From: Owenia fusiformis
Lineage: Eukaryota > Annelida > Polychaeta > Sabellida > Oweniidae
Assembly: GCA_903813345.2 (NCBI GenBank)
Contig: CAIIXF020000010.1
Span: 28,108,425 to 28,172,424, forward strand
Length of the DNA: 64,000 nucleotides
Direction: 5' to 3'
The notes beneath the pieces are model-generated. The model had not been told where the DNA came from. It made no database searches and saw nothing but the letters and a program-made list of their open reading frames with translations. The position numbers and the translations under genes are program-made. Within the stretch, counting starts at the first letter, position 1, and every line of letters begins with the position of its first letter. Shown piece by piece: positions 35,101 to 50,100 of this stretch.

Positions 35101-38100
35101 CCACTGCAGTTTCTCTGAAGAAAAAGTAGACATTTTCTCCATAGTCGTATGAACTCACAAAGTCAGGATCTGAAAATATAAATGACAAAATTAAGAACCT
35201 TGATTTGAGAAATTGTTTTTTTTCATTGAATTTTCATATCAAAACTGAACATTGCACAGAAGATATGGACAATGGTAATAATGGTATATACATTTTCCAG
35301 TCATCATAATTGAAAAACACATCTACAAATGATTCAATAATCTCTTTATAAATATACATCAATTTGTATAAAGCTAATCAGTTATTACATTATTTCATAT
35401 TCAATCATTATACAATTGCTCAGGTTCATATTGAATGGCATAATAATAAGAATAAGGCTCATCTGTTTTCATTAAAGTGCGCAAATAATGTATTTCAAAT
35501 AAGCTGTCTACATATTAGACATTCTGTCGCTTGTACTGCCTGACTCATGACATCATATGCACTTACATGCATTACAAATGTCCGTCTGCTCATGCTTATT
35601 TCACTCAATTTCTCTCTAAAATTTGAATGAAGTGTCTGATTTTTTGGCATTCCTGTACAACTTAGAGTGTCCACTACATGTCTATGTATTTTATTTTTTG
35701 CTAGTTTTACTATTTTCACTGTATTTTACATTTTAAACATGACCGTGATAGCATTTTTCTTCTAGGCTGAAACTGATATTGGCTATAATACCTGTTCTGT
35801 AACAATGGGTTCATTAAGAACTTTATATAATTTTCAGAAACCAATGGGTAAGATCTGAAAGATGTTCAATATATATTAGCAGTCTTTAGCAGGATTACTT
35901 AGGGTTTACTTTTCTATAGTGCTAAATCAGGTTTTCCTCTAAAAAGTACATTTGTACCACGAAACCAATCCTTGTATTTTAATGATGTAAACATGAACAA
36001 TTACAAAAAACATGCTCGGACCTACATCTCCAGAAATCAGATCCTCATAGAGTGACCTCAGAGACTAAGGTTTAAATTAATCTTTAGTCCTCCAGATAAC
36101 TGCAAAGTTCTGATCAAATCTGATCAGCTCTGGAAAACTCGTTAGTGTTTAAGTTGACAGATTATTTAGATAAGATGTAAGTTATGGGTTTGTCTTCTTG
36201 GTTTTAGTCTAGAGTGAATTCACTGTCCTCCACTCATAGACAGATTGCAGTCTGATTCAATGTATTTTTAAAGGCAAATATCTGGTGTTCTTTGAAGTAT
36301 TCAAGACTAAATAAGATGTTACTAGTATACAATACATGTACTTATTGTACTATACTACCCAGAGACAGATATAATATTTACTCCAGTTTCAAGTTAAATA
36401 TTCTAAAATATGGAATATGGAGTACCAAATTTCATTTGGTATAATTATATTTTTTGATAGAGACAATGGCCATTGTTAAAACCAAATAAACATGAGATTA
36501 TTAATTTATTAGGGTAGTTAATACTTCATGCCTAGTTCACACTTCAAAACTAAGTTGAATTCAGATGTCATCTTGAAAATAGAATGAGCCTAAATGGATT
36601 ACTGTCTCAAAGGGTATCTAAGTCTAGATATGTGTTATAAGTAATTCACGACTTTGAAAATGTTTTGAATACTTTTGCGCATGGGACTTCATGTTTATCC
36701 CTAAAAAATGGTTGTGATTTTATTTCATAATCATAATGATACAAGATACTTTTATTTTTTAAAGACCAATTAAAGACCAATGACCAATTTCGCATCTTAA
36801 ACTTTCATAAAATAAATTCCACAATGATCAAATTATGATACCTTTATTACTTAATGTAAGATGAGGTAATTTGAGTGTGGGGGAGGGTGGGGAAGTATTT
36901 TTGCATGAATTTAAAAAATGAACCACCCCCTCCCAGTCACAAAATCCTGGCTATTGTAAGCCAAATAACATGATGAAGGCAAATGAATACCAGTCAGTCA
37001 AGCTAGTTATCTATTTAGATCACAATGTGATATTATGCAGATATAACTTTATTTTATTTTATTGCCTAATATATAGGAATTTGCAGGATATGAAGTTTAA
37101 GAATGGAAATGTCTACAGGGGCGTAGCCAGCTTTCAGTCAGTGCAGGGGGGGGGGGGGTGCGATCGCCAAAAAATTCTATTTTCAGTCAGGGGATGCGAT
37201 TGTGGCATAAAAAGCCAATAATTAAGATTTACTGTATCTTTTCAAAAATTTATGCAACTTCCTTCATAATAAATTGAGCTAGAAGCTTCAAATAAAAAGC
37301 ATTCCAAAGCTCTTTTCTTCTCATGGTTATATTTTATTGGTTATGGGAGGGGGGGTGCGATCACCAATTGCACCCCCCCCCCATGGCTATGCCTATGGTC
37401 TAATTGAAATGTAAAAACTCTGCATTGAACTACACATATTAAAAGTTGCTTTCACATTCAAATAGCTGATACAGATATTCTATCTACTAGTATACTCATA
37501 TGAACAGAGATATAGAATTTCAAACTGAAACATTAAGATAATCTGTTCTGTCATTGACACAATATTTATGGCCAGCTAAATTTCTGAGAATTAAATGTGT
37601 TTCAGTAGTTTACTCCTGGACTATCTTTAAATCTTCATGTTTTTCTAACTAAGTTAATGTAACATGAGATAATCTCTCACCCAATATTTTTCAGATTTGT
37701 TTTGATAGTTATCATTTGTGTGCTTTTTTAACCAACAGAAGAATTCTTCAGGATTTTTTGTCATAAATCAGAAATTATGAATCATTTGATCTGCATCCTG
37801 TGTGTATTTTCAATTAATGAAAAAAATGAAAATTTCACAATTACCATGGTACCAATTTTTATATGAAAGGGTAATCAAAAATGAAGTCAGCAGCATATTG
37901 ACCCTGAATCCCCCTTTTACATCATAATTGATTAGATATATGCTGACCACAATTTATTCCTGGACATGATTGAGAAATACATCAATTTTCTCATCTTACT
38001 TTCTAATGCTTGACTCATCTGGTCTAATGAAAGTAAAATTAATAACTTGTTTGGCAATTCTTGGAGTAAAGGATAAGATGTTTGCATTCCGGAATGTTCC

Positions 38101-41100
38101 AGGTGAAAAGATTCCCAACTGAAGTCATAATACATCACCATGACTACATTTACGATATGCTTGAAACTTTAGAAAACTTTAGATTACGTTAAATTAAAAC
38201 ATCAATGAAAATTCAAACTCAATTTCCATAACTGCTTCTATTAATTGCAAAATCGTCTAATCGACAGCCGGGAAAATATTACGAATGAGCTTGCGTTTGT
38301 AAAAATGTAACTCAACCGATATCAATCAAATTTACTTCGGAAATATTAATATGCCAAAATAACACAATTAATTTGCGGCCTGACAGAAATCCTATTGAAG
38401 TAATTGTGCAGGGGTAAGAAGTACCATTCATCATACCGTATTAAGAGAACATTATTTCCCATACAGGACTTATTATATCAGTTTTATACAGGATACAATA
38501 TTGTTAAGTTCCGTAATGAATATTAACTCAATCCATCTTTATTTAGCAAAAGAACACCAGTAAAGAAATAGTATTTAATATTTGCTTTGGAACCAATAAA
38601 AGTTGAATACATTTTGACACTATTGAACCATCGCAATAATAAAGAATGTCATTATAATTATTGGACCCATACAGAATAACATGGATACACATTGATGAAT
38701 TGGAGCATGGTCTGCAATGAATATATTGCATACAATATACATCAAGTGTTTCATCATCACTGAATTATCAAGCTAGCTGTGCAGTGTGCACTACTAGCTC
38801 ATGACGTTATCCCAGTTGAAACGATTTGCTTTCTTGCGACTGAGAAGGTTTCATTATCGATAAGGCCTAGGGGATGGAATCTATAATAATCCATTTAGTT
38901 GTAACTAATCCCACGTGTCACTCTAGAAGACAAATACCGATACTTCACGGCACACGCTCAGTCAATATTCCAGCTCAGGAAATCTCACTTTTGCCATAGC
39001 TATGGGGATTGCTTTATAAAGGGATCAAGACATCCGCTTTTTGTAAATTTTTACCAGGATTCACAACTTCATCTTAAGTCACTCTATTCCTTGCAAATTC
39101 CATTCTTTTCATTGCCATGGTAACAACTTATGCACATGTTCTAATATCTTATGATAACCCAACAGGCTAAATCAAACTTGTTTTTTCAAATTAGCCATAT
39201 GAATTATACTGAGAGCTCAAAAGAGTCATTTTAATTTAGAGCTTATTATTGAAGTTGTGACCTCATAATAACAATTTGGAGAATATGACAACCTCTTCAA
39301 AATATGACATTCTTATGAAATATGACAATAGTTTTGACTGATATAAATTGTGCTTGAGATTAAATTCATGTCCTTAGTAAAATAAAAATTGCAATTGAAT
39401 GGTAATCTAAAACTTCATTATATTCTTCCTTTGAAATTAATTCCAATGTCGCCTATAGACATATATTTTCCTTCATTTTGTGATTTCTGGTTTATATGAT
39501 CCTCTATCATACAATATTTTCATGGCGTACAGTAACTTACCGTTCAGCACCTGTGAGTCATGTTGTTCTGTACGCAGTGGGGCACTGAATACAAGTGGTT
39601 CTCTAGCTGTGAAGTCAACCACTGTCCCTGTATAAAGCTTCCCATCTGAAATCAAAGAAAATAAATATTAGCCACAGTTGTCTAAATTGTTATATTCCAA
39701 TCTATTAATTGACATTTACAAGGCCTAATAAGCTAACAATCCAAAGTTAGATATACATGTTGTATATTTAGCAAAACATATTTCAGTTGAAAAAATAAGA
39801 ATTTATTGTGAGACACACTGGCAGCAATCAGAAAACTCAAAATGCACCAATAATCAATGGAACACCCAGTAGAAGCTTGGATGCAAAAAACTAAGTTGAA
39901 TCATATGAAAGACACCCTATAACATAAGTTGGGACATTTTTTAAAGCTGGCTTGGTATGCTGAGGACATTTGACAGTACATTGATGGATCACTCCAGAAC
40001 TTATGCCCCGCTGATAGATTTGACCACAGAAAGAAAATAAACTAGTAGTTCGGCAAAAAAAACTTCTAAATATTTTACTTAGATGGTGACAAGTTTCTCT
40101 AACCAGAATCAAGTTTAATACAAACAAGTGTGCAATGTTAACAAAAAATGTATTTTTGGTCACAAAGTGAAACAATGGGGTAGGGTAGTTACACTGTCCA
40201 TCAGTTGGTCTATAGCTAGTCCTTGCAAATGGCCAAAGGGAAAGATGACCACTAGATATCCTTATGAAGCCTCGAAAAACAATACAAGCTTCTTAACAAT
40301 ATAAGCTTGTTTAATATTTGAGATATATATTCTTGCCTTATCTTTTCAAGAATTAAATATATGAGACAAGGGGGGGGGGCTAATCTGTATGAGATATACC
40401 ATATTCCCCAGTCTAGACCCAAGACTATGTACAAGTAACCACAATACATGACTCACATCCCTATATACTCACATCCCTCTAATAAGTAACATACATGTTG
40501 AACGCTCACTTAAACTACACAATATATAAGTGATACTGCTCCTTATGAAAGGTTTAAGGATACAGATGTATCCCTAATGTTGAATTTATCAAGCATGTTC
40601 ACTTTTTTTATAGTTTCAGGGTTCATCCCAATTATTTTCTGTACATACAGATTTCAAGTATCAAATGCATCAAGCAGGATGTAATTTCACTTTCTAAAAT
40701 TAAAGACCTGAGTAAAATAAATTCCCAAACAAATACTGAACAAAAAATATCCCAAATAAAAGAAAAAATGAATGTATTTAAGATTAGAGAGGTTTAACAA
40801 GGGATTATCAGATTAGCATAAATTGACCTTTCCAGGTGTTTTGTCAGAGATAAGTCAGTATGGTAAACTGATTACCAGTGAAAAAAAGAAAATGGGTCAT
40901 CTTTTGAATTCAAAATAAGAGTGGAAAAGAGTGGAATTAGCAAGGAATAAAGTACACAGACAAGTAGTAAAGACTCAATATTATAAAGAAATGCAAGAAA
41001 ATTGGATACTTCATTCGAAGTTTCAGAGACATTGAGAGAAATGGGCATGACCAGATAGATTTGTTGGGCATGATTACTCATGAATAGCACAAGGATAAGG

Positions 41101-44100
41101 CAGCACTGGGAAAATATACATCTTTAACAGAGGAGATAATAAAACCCCATAAAACCCCACAAAAATGATACCATACTAATTTACAAAGATTAAGAAAGAA
41201 CAAGCTGCATCTTTGGAAAGTAACCAAAAAATCAATTAAGACCCATTCTCTGTTAACAGTTAAAACACATTGAATATATACCCTAATACCCAGGGAACAT
41301 CACTGGCCAGTAGTGATGCATGCTGGGACACACCATTGTTTAGCTGTTTCTTTCAATTAGCTAAAAGGTATGATAAACTATAATGTAAGTAACAGGCTGA
41401 CGTGATGTCAGATACTTTACAGAGTCATTTTAATCTGATAGCTTTAGAGGTTGAGGAATCATCTTAACTACAAAGATCGAGGCAGTCTAAGACACAGCTA
41501 TTGAAAATGGCTTATCCATTTACATCCATTGTGTACTCAACAGGCTCTTCTTTATCTTGAAGGGAGATACTTAAAGTAGGTACTCTCACAAGAGTTGGAT
41601 AAAGAGGGGGGTGAATCGAAGATGTAACATGGGGAATTACCTCAACTGAGAAAGAAAATGATGTGTGTATACCTGCAATTATCAAATTTTGGCTTCAGTC
41701 CTAAACACAAAAACTGTGGATCGTGGAGAGTCAATTAAGTCTATCTGAACGTTAACATGTTTGGTAAATAGTGAATTATCTCCGTTTGGATGAAACACAA
41801 ATAAGTGCCAAATATCCCATGGCTAGCATTAGCACACGCTTCCCTCGTGTCATTTTAACATTTTATTGTATTGGAGAATCACTACTCATACCCGTACACC
41901 TTGGTTGGGCAAATTAGTCTATATCCTTTTTTAGTATTTATATACACCCATTAAAAGTCTAATAGCTACAGAATTTAAATGAAACTTGATTAATGTTTTT
42001 TGATGAAATTAAGGATGGGTTAAAGTAAGTAATCACAGGAGCGAAAATGTCATCCTTGTTCTATACAAAACATGTATTCGACCAGAGAAGAAAATTAGTT
42101 TTTTACAAGTCGTAATACGGTTGGCTGGTCATTGGATAAATGGTGCATTGTAGGCAAAAATAATTTATGAAGACTTGTGTATTGAACAAATGAATCCAAG
42201 AGTATAAAACTTTATTTTTTTTAATGTTTTAATCAAATAATAAGTGCTTTGTATGGGAAAGAAAATGTTGTGTGAATTTTATAAATTCCAAAGAATGGTA
42301 AATGGAAAGTGACAGTGCTGTGACCCAAGAAAATACAGTTGATAAAGAAATCAAGTTTTCTCAGTTTGAGCATCAGCTACTTTGTTTGTGCCTCTTCATC
42401 TTCATACAATATCTATTCATTTTATTGTATACAATAGATATCTCAATGCATGTACAGTTAAATATACTGTTTATTGTACTAGATATCAATCAAACTTGTA
42501 AATTCAAAATTTCCATTGATTATATTGGAGCCTCTGATTCAATTTCGTCATGACAAGAATGAGAAAGTTCTATTAAGAGGAGGCACATCAGAGGGAATAT
42601 ACGTTTTGTTTCGATGTGAAAAATGACCTGATTTTGAGATAACCGATACAAAGTACCGCTGTTTTGTAAATTATGACACATCGTCTATGAAAAGTCTTAT
42701 TCACAGTGAAACACTAAAAGGAGGAGTGTTATAAAATTAATCATTTTTGAGATACATACATCTTATCTGGGAGACACCAGTAATCCTAACCTTACTTAAA
42801 ACTAAATTAAAAAGTAAACTGAATGTCTTAAATATACTATATAGATACATTTTCTTTAGTTCTTGATAGCCTGTAATCTTATAATTTCTAATGATGACCT
42901 TACTATCAAAATATCTGTTTTCCCATTTGACACATAACAAACATTTTGAAAACATGAAAAAAACTTGTGGATTATCTGATGTTCCAACTGTCTGATTAAA
43001 CTCATTGGCCATCTCACACTCCCCTTAGGTTGAAAGTAACATCAACAAAGCTAATGAAGATACTGAGATGAAGAAAATCCTGAGTCTTAATAAAGGGGTC
43101 TAAAAAACTTCCTGTTGTTGATCAGCTGTAAGAACAACTGTCCCTTGAAACCAGACTCTCTTTGTTCTCTTGGAAGGTTATGTTAGTCCCTCCAAACCTT
43201 GAGATAAAATTTAACGGTCATGTTTTGAAATGTAAAATACTGTAAAAAACACTGAAGTAACCAAGGAATGCATATCATGGGCATGAAGCAGATACTCTAA
43301 ATTGTATGAAAATCCCAGAAAATCAGACACTTCATTCAAATTTTAGAGAGAAATGGAGTGGTAAAAGAGAGAGCAGACGGATGTTGACATCCCAGTTGGT
43401 TTTCTTTTTGTTCTAATGAAAACAAATGTGAAATGAAGCCTGGAGATGTTGTTTTAAAATGACACGTGTCAAGGAGAAGTTGCCTCATGGATCACTGGTT
43501 GAAACTGTACTTCAAAAATTAATTCTGCCTTTATTTATAACTGATTTATGAATTTGACAGTATTTAGTACTGTGGTTGCTCACTGGTTTTAATAAAAACA
43601 TAATGAGATGTTCATATCTTCGATTCTTTCCCTTTTTAATCCCAGGTTATTCAAGTAAGAGGGGGGTCTCCTTCCAATCAATTTACTAAAATATAGAAAA
43701 ATGATACTGCATGATGAATGATGAAATCAACCTTGTCTTCACATGCTTCCATTACATGATTGGCCTAAAATTAAGCTGAAACTAGAGGGATCCAGCAATC
43801 ATATACCATATGGATTCCTAATGATAAAGTATCACTGGGTGGTGTTTTAAAATGTAAAACAGAGAGAAATAGAGCGAAACAGGCAAGGGGTGAAATGAAC
43901 ATACATGAAGTTAACACTAAACATTATAGAGAGCCTAAAAATGATACAGTCCATTCAAATCTTTAAGAGAGTTGTGTAATGTTTTAGTATGATCAGATGA
44001 ACATTTCTGCCATATGGATGTTTAGTTTGAGGTGTCAGTAAAGCTATATGCCCCAAAGGCCTCACAATTCTAAGTCAAGAGATACCAGTGGTGAAAAGTG

Positions 44101-47100
44101 TCTCATGTTTTTTTCATCAGGGTTTATCTGGGTCAGATTTTCTCTGCTGATTAAGATCATATTCCTGCTGATTGCTGACTGATGTCATACTTGAAATATA
44201 GTCTTTGTTCACCTTAATTGTTGTTGTGTTATTTTTAATGCTTAATTTTGAGTGGCATGACATCATCGCTGCAAATGGAGGGCATGAAGACCAGTCAGTT
44301 CAGTCCTCATTAGAAAGTGGATCAGACATGAACCAAAAATTGATCAACCCTGATCAGAAAATTGATCATCCCTGATCAGAAGATGGATCGCCTCTGATCC
44401 AAAGATGAATGAGTTCTGATTACAAGATGTATCACCTCAACTAATCAACTAATCTTACTCCAGAGAAAATAAAAATAGTTGTGGGTTAAAAGTTATGCTT
44501 TTAAGAGATGATCGAGAATTCAGTATTGGGAAACTCTATAACAGAATAAGACAACTTTACATTACTAGAGTTTTTACAAGTATGTCCAAATTCAAGACCA
44601 AGTTGTTTTCAGATTTACAACCCTAGAAGAAAGGGGTTAGATTTATCACAGAAGGGTTGTGCAAGAAGAGAGCACCATCGTAAATCATTCCATGTTTACA
44701 AATGCAAATACCATGAAACAGAGAGAAATGAGAGAGAAATAAAATAAGCAGGCATAAAGGTGACACCCCGGATTATAAAGAAATCCAAGAAAATCAGACA
44801 CTTTATTCAATTTTTAGAGAGAAACAAGTGAAATGAGTGTAAGCAGACGTGATATCGCCTGCACAGGAAAAACACAAGTGTGTTATAATTGGTTACCAAA
44901 GCCCCTGGATCTTTTTTCTTTGCTGTTTTTTGTAGTTTTTACTCACCAGTTTTTTACATTCCCCTTCAAAACATTTCCCGAAATGAAAACTCAAAATTTT
45001 GAAATTATAAATAAACTTAGAAAAAAAATCCAGATTCTGCTTTCAAATATAAGCAGCAGAGGCTTAATATAAACTCAACTGCTTTATGTTATTAAATGCT
45101 AGCTCAAAATATTTGCAAATCAATGCAAAAAAAGGCAAAACAAAAGTAAACTTTTTCACCAGGGGGTGTACTTGAAACACAATGTGTACGTTCACTGTCA
45201 TTTGCCTTGACAACTGGAACAAGATGCAGTTTTAAGTTTTAAATTTTCCTTCCAAAATATCAATAACATTGGAAGATTCTGGAGTTAATATGCATGCAGC
45301 AAAAACCCAGATGGCTGAATATCATATTGGATGGAAATTGAACATGAGATTTCCTCTTCTTTGAAAGTTTGCTCAGGGGAGAGTAGTAACATAGTAGAAC
45401 ACAAAGATAATATGCACCAAGGGTATATGTTAGCACAATGTTTGGTTTATATGGTCTTTTACATAACAGACGAATCTAAAAGCCCAGATGATCATGGCCT
45501 TTTGGGTATAAGTAAAATAAGTAAACCCATGATGGGTCATTATCAAGAGAAATTGTACAGAGTTTGAAACAAAACACTAAGCCATGCTGCATCACAAGGG
45601 TTATCCAGCTTATTATGCTCACAACCTCCAGAACACTGAAGTATAAAAAATTGTCATGGAGAGAAGTCATTATGTGTCAGGTGTTTTTGTTTCACCTCTC
45701 TGCCCCAGACAGTCTGAAAATAGCTGATTGCCCAGACTGAAATATGCGCACAGCAACAATTCAGCACCTTTATGTTATAACAGTACAGTGTACTTACCAG
45801 TATATATGGCGGTATTGTTGTGTTTTGGGTCATATGGACACTTTGCTACCCCACTTTCCTCGGGTCCAACTTGCTCATAGCTTGACTCCTGTAAAGAAAC
45901 CCCATACAGTATACACATAAAATATGATTGTTCTATGTTATTTATTAATCTATGTACCTGTATCATTTGACAGCATCACATTATTTATTTATCCATATTG
46001 CCAAATAAATTTTTGAATTGGATAAGCTTTGTGACACTGACAAATCTTTTTCATCTTGCTATAAAAACGTTTAATTCTTAAGACAATATCGTACATACGA
46101 GTTATTTTGTTTTATAAGTAACAGTATTGTTGTAATGTTGTTACATACCCCAGAGGTTCTGTAAGTTCGGCACTTTGGCTTGTATGCATTTGTTCCGCAA
46201 ACAATCAACTCATTGTCATTTTTCTTAACCAGGACACGAATAAAATTCTGGCACTCTTCCTAAAATACAAAAACAAAATTTCAGTAAACATCTTGAGGAA
46301 TTCATTATTTTAACATTACTGAATCTGTTTGCTACACACAGTATATTCATATTTTGCAAAACCTGGGAAAAATTATCGAAAAGTGATACACATTTTGAAT
46401 CTTCGTAATTACCAAAGGATTGCAGCTAAAAAGACATATTAGGACGTGACTGATTGATTCTAACAGAATATATACAAAAGGTGACAGGAGATATAAAGTG
46501 TTACCATTCTTGAGCTAAGTAAGAAATACTTTAGATGTACTTTAAACGAAGATAAGTGTTTCACTGTGTGGGCAATATGTTGACAGTTTATTGTATGCCG
46601 TTTGTAAACTTGGCATATCTTACTTCCTCAGAAATATTGAATATCATCAGATTCATGAAATAACAAGATTTGTTTCAGTTTTAATTGTGTTTTTAATAGA
46701 CTAGATGCGAGTAGAAATAATCTTGATTTACGTCAATAAATATTCAAAATTCAGTCAAAGTGATGTCATATTTGAAATCTACATGTAAAAGTACATCTAA
46801 AAATATGGTTTCGAAAGTTGTTTATCAACTTTGAAATTTTGTTTTTTTTTGAAAATGTGACTTCTTGTTCGGGTTGATTCCCCATAGAGCCCATGTTACA
46901 AAATCAGAAAAAGTGAAATATTTTTTCTTGTATTGGACAGATAACATTTTCTTTTACTGGACATATTTTAATTTGCATAACTATTAGATACATAAGGGTT
47001 ATATGAAAATTGAACCACTAAAACAGATGTAATTTAAGTTAAAGGGAACTTTCTCCTATACTCGCCATGCTATCTGACCCGAACGAGCCACCTGGTGGTG

Positions 47101-50100
47101 AAACTGGTAACTACCTACTCGCATCTACTTTATTGAAAGCATATAGAAGTTAGCAGTGGAAGAAAAGTTTTTGTTTCATAATGATGATCATATATCACAA
47201 ATATTAAGTTACTTCTAAGTAAGAAATGATTTATTCTCAAAGTGAAAAGTTCTAAAAAACAACATCTTAAAAAGGATATCCGTTACTGAAATCGAATGTT
47301 AAGCAAACAGATCATATAAGATGATAATGTGATTTTCTTGGTTAAAAACTTCAACTTTTAAAGCTACAAAAACACCATGTTAATATCCTCAATATCTTGG
47401 TGCTTTGAAAAAAACTGAATCCAACTCAATATCTTGGTGTTTAGAAAAAAACTGAATCCAAAAAAAATCAATGGAATCATTTTTTGATATTTTATTCATG
47501 CATTGGTATTTGAATTGAATTAACTGTAGAGACTGTAAATGATTCCATAAACTTGAGATAATATCATAAAACCCCACTTAATTACATTTAATATGTGGAC
47601 CAACCATGGTTATATGGTTCCTTTGATGATGGGTATTGATTTCCACCAATAAAGAATCTCATAAAGAATACTGGATTAGCAAAATTATTATAAAAATAAT
47701 ATCTAAAAGAAAATTTGGAACTTCATGAAAATCTAATTAAAGATTTGGTTTAATAGAACTCTGAATCAATATTGCTATTTATTTCCGAAAATGATAAAAT
47801 CAAAAAGACATGGTAAAAGGCATTATCATGTAAATGTACCAACTACCCATTTTCACCAAAGGAAGATTGTAATATTATAAATTATAGACTGGCACGAAGA
47901 TAAGTGAGTCTGAACTGAAATACAACATGGGCGTTATATCATTATACCTTAATATGCAGACAATACAGATACTAATACAGTAATAGGTGACTAAGACATA
48001 CCAAAATGTGCTAAGTGAACCACAAAATTGTCTAAATAGTAAAAGTCAGTAGGTAAACTGGTAAATAATTCCCTATCCCATTACAGACTGTACAAGCATT
48101 CCGAGAACAAAATCAATCAAATTAATGAACTTAAAATTGGTAGAATAGCTGACTCATACACAATATCTACAGATAAATCAAATAATAAACAAACAAAAAA
48201 CTATTCAGTGATTATCTAATATCAAAAATCAAACCACTAATTATAAACTTAATTAGATATTTATTTATTTAAATCAAGGAAGCCCAGTATACGTGAAAAT
48301 GGACTTGTGTGAAGTAAACAATAATCTTATTTTCATTATGTTGAGCTACGTGATAAGAAAATTAAAAGTCTAAAATCATTTAAAAACAGTTCAATCATGC
48401 ATCATCGAACAATTCTCCCGCTGATTCTGTTATCGTTGATTGGTCTAAATCTCTTGAACTGCGGGATTCATTACTACCATGAACGAAAGTGCAATTTTAG
48501 TGCTTTAATCGTCTAATTAATATTCAGGTAAGACACTGGAATACAATAGACGCTTCATCCAATCTTGACGTTGATTTATTTCACGTCGTAATCTTTAACC
48601 TGTTAATCTAGCTAATGCTTTTAATGTCTCATTGGATCGCTTCCGCAATACATCCATCAAGATTTATCTCCCACAATTCAAAGCATCTTCACGAAATCAA
48701 ATGGGTTAAGTTGTTATGGTAACAATCTATGTACAACAATTGGGAATGCGGATCATACGATTGGTAAATGTTTCTAAAATCAAAGAATTTGTAAGAAAAG
48801 TGATTGATTAAAAGAAAATAATTTGATGAACACCGAAAGCTTAAACACCGTAACATCACAAGGGAACACATATATATATATATATATAATAAATATAAAA
48901 TAAATAATATTTGAGAAATATATTCTACCCAATCCAAATTACCTGGAACATTTTCTGTGAAGGCGAAAACAAATAAAACATTATAATTAATAACATTAGG
49001 TCACAATACAAGAGGTTTCTCCTTAAGGAGACAATGGGATATTATATTTCAAGTTGTACTTGAGTAGTGAGTACCATTCATAAGTGCACTTATCCCTTTC
49101 ATTCAAGAAATGATGGGTTAGTATTTAAATACAATATACATATTGACAGTCTAGACATTTCTAACAGTTATTTTTTTAAATAGTACATCTATTCAAAATG
49201 TGAAAAAGGATTTTCTCAAAATATCCCCTCAACCCCCTCATGCATTGATGAATTGATGAAAATGAACAAACAAAAGATGCAAGTACATGTGGGAGGATAT
49301 AGGATGTGAGGAAAATATGAAACTAAGTGTTCTTTAAGGATGTAACCATCTGATGAAATACCTAAATGTAGAAATAAATTGTGATTTGATTGTGCTAAAT
49401 GAATAGGTGAGGCTAATACTGAGTGACAATGTTGTTGATAAAGAAGAGTAAGGTCATTTTTGGACATTTCTGTAGATAATGTTATAAAAGGTCCAAGTTT
49501 AAAACAAGTTTATTCTCATTCTATGCTATGAAGCGTAACCTACCATAAAGACATGAAATGGTCGATGATAAAGACATTACACAAAATACATTTTCTATCA
49601 ACTTTCAAAAAGAAGGATGTATCCAGTAACATTGATTAAGATGATACAAGAAAGTCTATTTCTATCTGCTTTCAAATTAGAGATTAAAACTACTTTCATC
49701 AGAAATAATGTAACATTTGATGTAACATAAAGATTTACTTCAATAAGTCAGATAGACCCCCAAGACAAAATAGTCTATCAAATCCATGGAGTAATAGACA
49801 GACAAATCTAGATCTAGGATATCAAATATTAGATTGCATCCATAAAAGCATACAGTACAGCTCCCCTCTGAGGAATAAAGCTTATTTCACTTTTCCAAAT
49901 TACTTTTCACAAAACTAAAGCTAACTGTCAGAAAAGCGATTTATAATGGTATATAATTCACAAAGTATATGAAATGCTTTTTTATGTTTAGCTATGGCTG
50001 ATGCTAGTCATGGCACAAACATTGAGTCTACCCAGAGGATATCACTGCTGCCCCTCCCTCCATATTCGATATCCCACCCTCATATGTGATAAATGTAGTC

